Below, one piece after another: positions 58,101-64,000 of a DNA stretch of 64,000 nucleotides; positions within the stretch are counted from its first letter, which is position 1, and each line of letters begins with the position of its first letter. The position numbers were made by a program, and so were the translations under genes. Source of the stretch: Rosa chinensis (taxonomy: Eukaryota; Streptophyta; Magnoliopsida; Rosales; Rosaceae). The stretch lies in NCBI RefSeq assembly GCF_002994745.2, contig NC_037094.1, positions 23,351,001-23,415,000 of the forward strand, read 5' to 3'. The notes beneath the pieces were generated by a model that had not been told where the DNA came from, did no database searches, and saw only the letters and a program-made list of their open reading frames with translations.

Positions 58101-61100
58101 CAGACGCATAAACACCACAATTAGCTCAAGACAAACAATGAAGCTTTAAAAATAAATCTTCATTACAAGTTAGAACTAAACTCTACAACTTAATTTACAA
58201 TGAAAAAGATCCAATCGACTTGCAAAGTACCTCTGAATCACAAGCTGGAGACGAAATAGTCTTCCAGAAGAAATCCCACAAAAAATTAATAGGAAGATCA
58301 AGTGAAACATCAGTTTTAACTCGTGCACAGAATGAGGAGATAGTTGCAACAGCTTTCATGGACATAATCTGTTCATACACAGAACAAAAAACAAGAAAAA
58401 GGAAGTAGCAATTATCAATAATGAAAATGCAATAAATTCAATGGCTAGAAAAAGCATCACCAAATAAAAATTGCCCATATCCAAAACCACGAGGGAGTTT
58501 CTTTCTGTATATAAAGCACAAAAGAGACGAGCAAAGAAGCACACTAGACCAAATCCAAAAATTGCTACTTACCACTAAAAAAATTTAGGTGCTGTATTTA
58601 ACTAAAAAGATGCAGCCAAGGTGAATGAACAAATATATTGACTGACGTAAACTGTAAACATTTGATTACCGGTACAAAATAAAACAAAAGGTGAAGAAAA
58701 GTACAAAAGGATCATTCCTAAGCTTCACCATGCGTGAACAATAAAATCATTTACTCATACTAACACAGAACTGCACCAACCTAAATGTTGCATTAAGTAC
58801 ATAATAATTACAAGTAAAATAGAGATTACAGAAACAATGTGCCTGATATTCTTCAGCACTTAACTGAACCAAAGATAGCTATAAGTACAAAGAATCAAAT
58901 CATACTGCTTGCAATACAGCAGTAGTGGTAGAAGATGACAACCGGCGTTGACTAGGTCCTCCAAGTTTTCCGGTTACAGAACCAGGAAGGGTTGCATCTC
59001 TCATCGTAGTGGTATTGTTATTTGAGAATATGGAACAAGACAAGTTTGCAAAAGAGACCAACTCCTCCTGCAATCCAAACAAACATACGAGCCATTAATA
59101 GCAAGTTGACAGGGAAGCCCATATAAATCTTCCAAACTTGTGGCAATTCTTTCACATACCAATATGAGAAGAAAAATGTCAGTGAACTTTTGGTATAAAT
59201 TAGGAACATCTGCATGACTAAATTCATTCATTGATTCTGGCACAAAAAACTCTGATTTGGTTCTAAGCTTAGAACCATGTTTGGCAACTCTTTCTTGCAT
59301 CATCTGAAGCTCCAGAACTAGACTCAAGATGAGGATGAAAAACTTCACAGGAAATAGGTCCATCTTATTGTTTTGTTTGCAGACATCACTACCGTGATTT
59401 TGAATAAACTGGACAAATCATCAAAACAAAGAGTCAAACCTTGTATTGAGAAAAATAATAAAAGAAATAGCAATGCCTAATAATAGGACAATGTCCCAAA
59501 CAAAAAGCTTTGATTTGTCAGAATATACTAAAATTTTAAAGTATCAAAGATAAAGAAGGAGCATATAAAAAGTTGCAGGGAAAAAAAAAAAAAGGCATAC
59601 CATCAGTATGGGTAACAATTGATATTCCTCCATGCATGCAATAAAGAGCACTCTTGCCCACCGCTTCGCTTCAAATTCCCATGCATCCAAATCTTCATCG
59701 TCAAAAGTGGTTGAAGCATCATCATTGCAATGGCTCGTAAACCTATTTGGAAAGTCATAAAGACTCTTCAGGAGCTTCATCTCAGTACTGCAGCAGTTGA
59801 CACTACAACGCTTACCACACCCCATAAGCCATTGTCGTATTTTCTCTCTTAAGGGACCTAGAATTAAGAGGGGGAGAGCGAGGAAGAGAGAGAGAGAGAG
59901 AGATGTGTGTTATAGACTGCTGAAAAGCGACTTGGAGAACATGCATCAAATTTCAATATCAAATGTTGGTAACTCTAAGACTACTTGGACTTCTTCCTTA
60001 TTTTATTTATTAATTTGGCAAAGTAGATTTATTGTTCACATATTCAGTCCAAAAGAAATATAGGTCCATCTAGATTTTTATAGGCATATCTGTTACATAT
60101 ACACAAACTCATGAATGGTGGTGTATTAGTGAATTTACTCTATAGTAGAAAGGAAATATTTCATTAGTAAAAAAGAAGAAATTATAGTAAGTGGATAAGA
60201 CCCATAGACTAACAGAAAGAACCTACAAAAACTCAGAAAATAACAAAGTCCCAAAGACACAGCCAAAACCAGCCTCACTTCACTACAGCTAAACAAATTC
60301 AAAATAAAAGAAGAACGGCAAATCCCCAAAATGGTACCTGTAAGACATATATCCCCAAATTGGTACCTATAGTATGTCTCCATTGACCAGATTGGTGCCT
60401 CCCCCATACTTCCGTGAGAATTGAGCACATAGGAAAACAAATTTTACTAGGTATAGGTACCACTAGGGGCATTGACCCCATTAGAAAAAGTGTTCAATTA
60501 AATGGTCAGAGGTACCAATTCTGGCCAATAGAGATACTATAGGTTCCAATTTGGGGAAATCTCTCTCTCAGGTATGGCTTTTCGCCAATTCATAATAGTA
60601 CAGGTATCATTTTGGGAATTTACCCACTGAAGAAAGGGAATAGTCTCTTGAGTCAGTACTCAGTAGTAGCCAATGCCTATAAAGCAAACCAAAACCACAC
60701 CCAACCCCAAATTCTCATAAATAGTTCTGTAACCCTTCCAGAGTCAGTGTATGCATGTATGTCTTATTATTTTTCTAAGAGAAAAATAATTTATGCATCA
60801 AAAGAACGATAAAGTAAGTGGACAAGAGGTCTTGCCCTGAAAAATAATAAATAAAAACGACCCAAGAAACAACAGCAACTCAACTAGGAAACAAACAACT
60901 TATCCTAATAAAACCAATAAACCTAGACTACAGCTGCTGTACACTCGTGATGTGTGTGTATGACATGCACATGCATACAATGGATAAGTTCTAGTATTTC
61001 AGAGATCAATAGGAATAAAGCCGGACATAAAATGTGACAAGGGAAAAACTTACCGTCGTGATCAGTGAACTCCCATGGAAATGTTGAAATGAAGTGCAAA

Positions 61101-63906
61101 AGTACATCAAGAGGTAGATCACATGTACACACCACTGAAGCAGCAGAGTCAAGGACTTTCTCACAAACTGGAGCCAGGAAAATGATAAACCATCAGTTAT
61201 GCTCCGCCCTTAACGAATAAATATTAGAATGTAAATAACCACTTGTAAAGATGTAATATTATAATCTAACCAGATTAGTTATAGACCTCGAAGACGATAA
61301 TTAGAATTGAAATGTTGTTTGCTGCTCTCAATAATAAATCTCAAGGCATCAAGCAAAACAATTTTGTCATTGTGAGGAGACTTTCCCACTTTGATCACGT
61401 CATGAACTCCATCTTCAAAGAACTGTGCACCAATTTCACTATTATTCTTTCTGACTAGACAAGCAGCAGAAGAAATGCATTCAGCAAGGCACATCAATCC
61501 AACTCTACCAAGAGGTTGCCGCTTAGCAGCAGATGCTAAGTCACTCAAAAACATAATGCACTTCCTGTAGCCATAAGCAAGATAATAAGAAACATATATC
61601 AACCTCTTTTGAAAGAAATCTCTAAAAGAATCGCGTTCAAACTGAACAAAAGGTTGTATGAATAAAGAATGAATGACACAATTAAAGTTGAAACTCCATC
61701 ACTAGGAGAGTATACAAAAGAAAGACCAGAACTGAAGTATGTGAATTAGCAGAATAAAGAAAGCCATCAAGAAGAAACGGAAAGGCAGTGCAAGCAAAAC
61801 ATCCAACAATAAAGAAAATACAAAGTGTTTTGAAGGATTGTGTTCCAACGGAATAAATGAGGAAGATTTTCACAATCCACTTGCTTAGGGAAAAGATAAA
61901 TAAATAAACTAATACATAAAAAGAGTACAACCCCTAACTTAAGGTTTGTATTACAACTTTCAACAGTGGATCACACATAACAAACAAGAACAAATACAAA
62001 TGAATTGAATGAGGAGTCCATTACCCTAACAAAAAAAATTTTAAAAAAAAATTAAAATAGTAGCTATCAAAGAGGCTAAAGATTAAAAGATCGAGAAAAT
62101 AAGAAATAGTAAACTTGTCCCAAACAAGCATCAGTTCATGTCATCTAGCGGATCAAGCATACTATTTGAGAGTGAGCACACCCTAAAATCAGTAGTAATC
62201 GACACCCAGAAAGCTGACCGAAACTTGCATTTGAATACTAAGTAGCATAGACATTCTATAAGTAATAATTTATGACATATCCAAACAACACGAGCAGAAA
62301 TCAATTTTAAAGCAGGGGGGCGTTCAACGCAGATGGCACTAAATAACTTGTATAGGAATCTAACAACCTAAGGAAGAACTTTTTTTGTCCTGAAAGAAAA
62401 GAAATCTGAACTCATATATTACATGGCTGTGTCTACAACGTAATGAAGCGAATCGGTAGCATGTCACATGTTTATACCAAACCGTATGAGCACATTATAA
62501 TCAAATTCCAATACTTTTAACTAAAGCAGAGAATAAGTCTGAGCTCCATGCATTTACCGACATTAACCTAGTTCATGTGAAACACATTTTTATCACTGAA
62601 ACTGAAATGTAATCAGCCTTCCCATGAAGACAAGTCACTTCTGCAATTCTCTCTTAACACTATATTTCAGAAATTACAAAGCATATCATGGCACATACCT
62701 CACATTCAGATAACTTGTATATTCGCTTAGAAAGTTAGCTGCACCTTCTATTGTCATTGAAGAGTATATTCCTTTTACACCTAAAGTGAAACAACAAAAT
62801 AGTATGTCAACCTAGTGGAATGTGCCACTCCTAAGCAATAATTTTTCTTGTAAAATTAGCAGAGTGAAGACAAAGCAGTGAATCATCCTACTTAAACGAA
62901 TTATATAAGGGACACATGGAAGCAGATGAAATGAGAGTCACATATCTGAAAAATTAATAATAATTGCAAAACTTATAATATTGGAGACTTAGGAGCATGC
63001 CATATATGATAAAGAACCTCGCCTTATAAGATTAGTGATGACTTGTACATATCACTATGGGGTTGTCATGTGCTAGCTGTGATATGGGTGGTCTTGATGG
63101 AAAGAAACAGAAGGGGTTTTGAAGTCTATACTAGTGCACAAATGGAAGAGTGTTGGTTATGTGCATCTTTTTGAAAGCAGGATGTAAAGATTACACTCTC
63201 CTCTATTGTTTTATATTGAAAGCAGCTGTCCTTTAGGGCTCCTGCCTTATTTAGGCTGGTTCGGTAGCAGTTGAGGCCTTGTCTATTGCTCTATCTGTCT
63301 TCTCTAGTTTTTTTTTCTGTGGACTATGCATTCTATGATTTTATCAATAAAAGTTATATTCAACATAAAATAAAATAAAAGATTAATAATGACCTATAGT
63401 CCTAGCAAAAAAAATAATGATGACCTATACTATGATACAAAATGGTCAAGTACGCTCAATTCTGTTGAAAAGTCAAAGTCAAAAGGATTACCAAATTCTT
63501 TGTGATGCACAGGGTCATTTAGCCCTTGTATAAATGAACCAAGAACAAAATATCCAGGCACCGTTCTTGCATGTGTACCGTAATTCTTCCAATCAATCCC
63601 TAAAAATGACTGCATGATCAAGCACCTAACTGCATTATACACAAAAAGGGAGTTATCTGTGAATTCAATTGTTAGACGAATAAGTAAGAAAAAGAGATTA
63701 AGGGTAAACATTTTAACACAATAAACACCAGATGGTGGAACATTCACTTCACCTTGAGGATTGTCATGATTAAAACCCCGTTCCCACAAAATTGCTAACC
63801 AGTTAAAGATTTCTCCTGGACTTTCGATCTGGTTTTGATGAACTGCTCCACTGATAGAGGTTTTATTATTAGCATCTGAGCTAGAGTTTCGAAGTAACAA
63901 GGATAC
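46029..63906 (-). CDS. tRNA (guanosine-2'-O)-methyltransferase, TRM3/TARBP1-like (5' part beyond window)
   Basis: Minus-strand exons, 5' to 3': 63906-63753, 63656-63492, 62780-62699, 61564-61287, 61167-61054, 59857-59601, 59303-59160, 59067-58906, 58368-58231, 58089-57853, 57533-57406, 57067-56944, 55399-55238, 54953-54806, 54706-54606, 54157-53996, 52465-52418, 52103-51996, 51273-51199, 49993-49943, 49869-49726, 49628-49498, 48871-48784, 48195-48136, 48064-47821, 47554-47403, 47302-47232, 46752-46596, 46193-46029. All borders are GT/AG and phases agree, giving 4,050 nt (1,349 codons plus TAG 46029-46031). The C-terminal SPOUT domain has motif 1 ([17 protein letters not shown]), motif 2 ([14 protein letters not shown]) and motif 3 ([20 protein letters not shown], then [10 protein letters not shown] at the end). 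Family members methylate the 2'-O of G18 in tRNA. The long upstream part is a helical repeat region. The family is about 1,600-1,850 residues, so several hundred N-terminal residues lie right of the window. Confidence 0.93.
48355..48382. repeat. (TA)n microsatellite in an intron
   Basis: About 24 bp of TA inside the intron between exons 48784 and 48195. Confidence 0.9.
50565..50845. repeat. Imperfect tandem duplication in an intron
   Basis: CTCAAAGAGACTAGAGGT, ATCTAAAAGAAAAACTC and CAATAACCATCACTTC recur about 140 bp further on (CTCAAAGAGACTAGAGGT, ATCTAAAAGAAAACTC, CAATGACCATCACTTC). It lies in the intron between exons 51199 and 49993. Confidence 0.75.
51085..51106. repeat. Poly(C) run of 22 followed by poly(A)
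   Basis: 22 consecutive C and then 12 A in an intron of the methyltransferase gene. Such a run is rare and prone to length error in assemblies. Confidence 0.9.
53180..53532 (+). mobile_element. TRIM element (353 bp), intact ends
   Basis: LTRs 53180-53300 and 53413-53532 (TGTTGAGAATATATACATCC ... AATTACTTTATCA) flank 112 bp. The primer-binding site TGGTATCAAAGC (53301-53312) fits initiator-Met tRNA with one change, and GTGCGGGGGCA before the second LTR is the polypurine tract. Duplication GCGAT (53175-53179 and 53533-53537) is perfect. It has no coding capacity. It lies in the methyltransferase intron between exons 53996 and 52465, antisense to the gene. Confidence 0.93.
55100..55230. repeat. 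(TA)n, (ATGT)n and (GA)n microsatellites in an intron
   Basis: TA runs at about 55105-55160, GTAT repeats at 55160-55180 and a GA run at 55210-55228, just beside the donor of exon 55399-55238. Confidence 0.9.
56350..56776 (-). mobile_element. TRIM element with three LTR copies
   Basis: Same family as 53180-53532, on the minus strand. Order 5' to 3': full LTR 56776-56656, internal domain with PBS TGGTATCAGAGC, full LTR 56543-56423, a short internal piece with a second PBS, and a partial LTR of about 38 bp ending at 56350. Duplication GGATG (CATCC on the + strand at 56345-56349 and 56777-56781) is perfect around the whole array. It lies in the methyltransferase intron between exons 56944 and 55399, in the gene's own orientation. 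Confidence 0.92.
60318..60624. mobile_element. Foldback/MITE-like element in an intron
   Basis: AATCCCCAAAATGGTACCTG at the left and CAGGTATCATTTTGGGAATT at the right are inverted copies. Further inverted words (CCCCAAATTGGTACCTATAG and CTATAGGTTCCAATTTGGGG) pair inside. About 300 bp, no coding, no clear duplication. It is in the intron between exons 61054 and 59857. Confidence 0.7.
63035..63370 (+). mobile_element. 5'-truncated LINE tail in an intron
   Basis: A short open piece ([18 protein letters not shown]) matches the end of the zf-RVT region of plant LINEs. A 3' UTR and TTTTATCAATAAAAGTTATATTC follow, and then an A-rich tail. Sense opposite to the gene. Boundaries are estimates. Confidence 0.6.
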
Positions 63907-64000
63907 CTGGGGAACAAATACATGAAAAAGTCAGTAATACAGAGTCTTAATAAGAATGTAACCTCATTAATGTCAAACATTCATTTTGCTTCTCTAGAAG
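63907..64000 (-). other. Intron at the window edge
   Basis: Continues the methyltransferase gene beyond the window; AG acceptor at 63907-63908. No coding seen. Confidence 0.6.

Overview
This is nuclear DNA from a dicot plant. It contains intron-rich genes with GT/AG splice sites, a plant-type SpoU/TARBP1 methyltransferase gene, plant Ty1-copia and Ty3-gypsy (Tat-type) retrotransposons, CACTA and Mutator-like DNA transposons, TRIMs and plant-type LINEs. A member of the Rosaceae is possible from the look of the elements, but this is only an impression.

Positions 1-25078 are a nest of elements. A Ty1-copia retrotransposon, whose 5' end lies left of the window, is split twice. A 15.4-kb Tat-type Ty3-gypsy element (408-15851, target duplication CTACT) sits in its gag. 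A 5.2-kb CACTA element (16261-21453, duplication CAA) sits just before its protease. Removing both restores the copia reading frame at both joins. The Tat element has near-identical LTRs, one long gag-pol frame with four in-frame stops, a 3.6-kb LTR-like insertion in gag (1051-4642, duplication CCCGC), and a four-exon gene on the opposite strand (10720-13375). The CACTA element carries intron-containing fragments of SGT1-like, WD40-like and otubain genes.

Positions 25090-36073 are a decayed copy of the segment at 44167-46027. It is broken up by a second gene-capturing CACTA element (26057-34712), which holds fragments of UEV1, an LRR receptor kinase, VDAC and ribosomal P2, two Mutator-like elements and a foldback element. 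A truncated LINE interrupts the copy as well. Positions 36522-41975 are a non-autonomous LTR retrotransposon (duplication ATGGG) that shares the primer-binding site, polypurine tract and a conserved 3' block with the Tat element.

Positions 44147-64000 are the genic part. A small histidine-rich gene on the + strand (44147-45304) converges on the 3' end of a large minus-strand gene (46029 to beyond the window end). That gene encodes a TRM3/TARBP1-type tRNA 2'-O-methyltransferase; 29 exons (1,349 codons plus stop) were resolved here by phase-consistent splicing. Its introns hold two TRIM elements, a foldback element and a LINE tail.

Apart from these two genes, nearly all coding sequence belongs to mobile elements or to gene pieces they carry.
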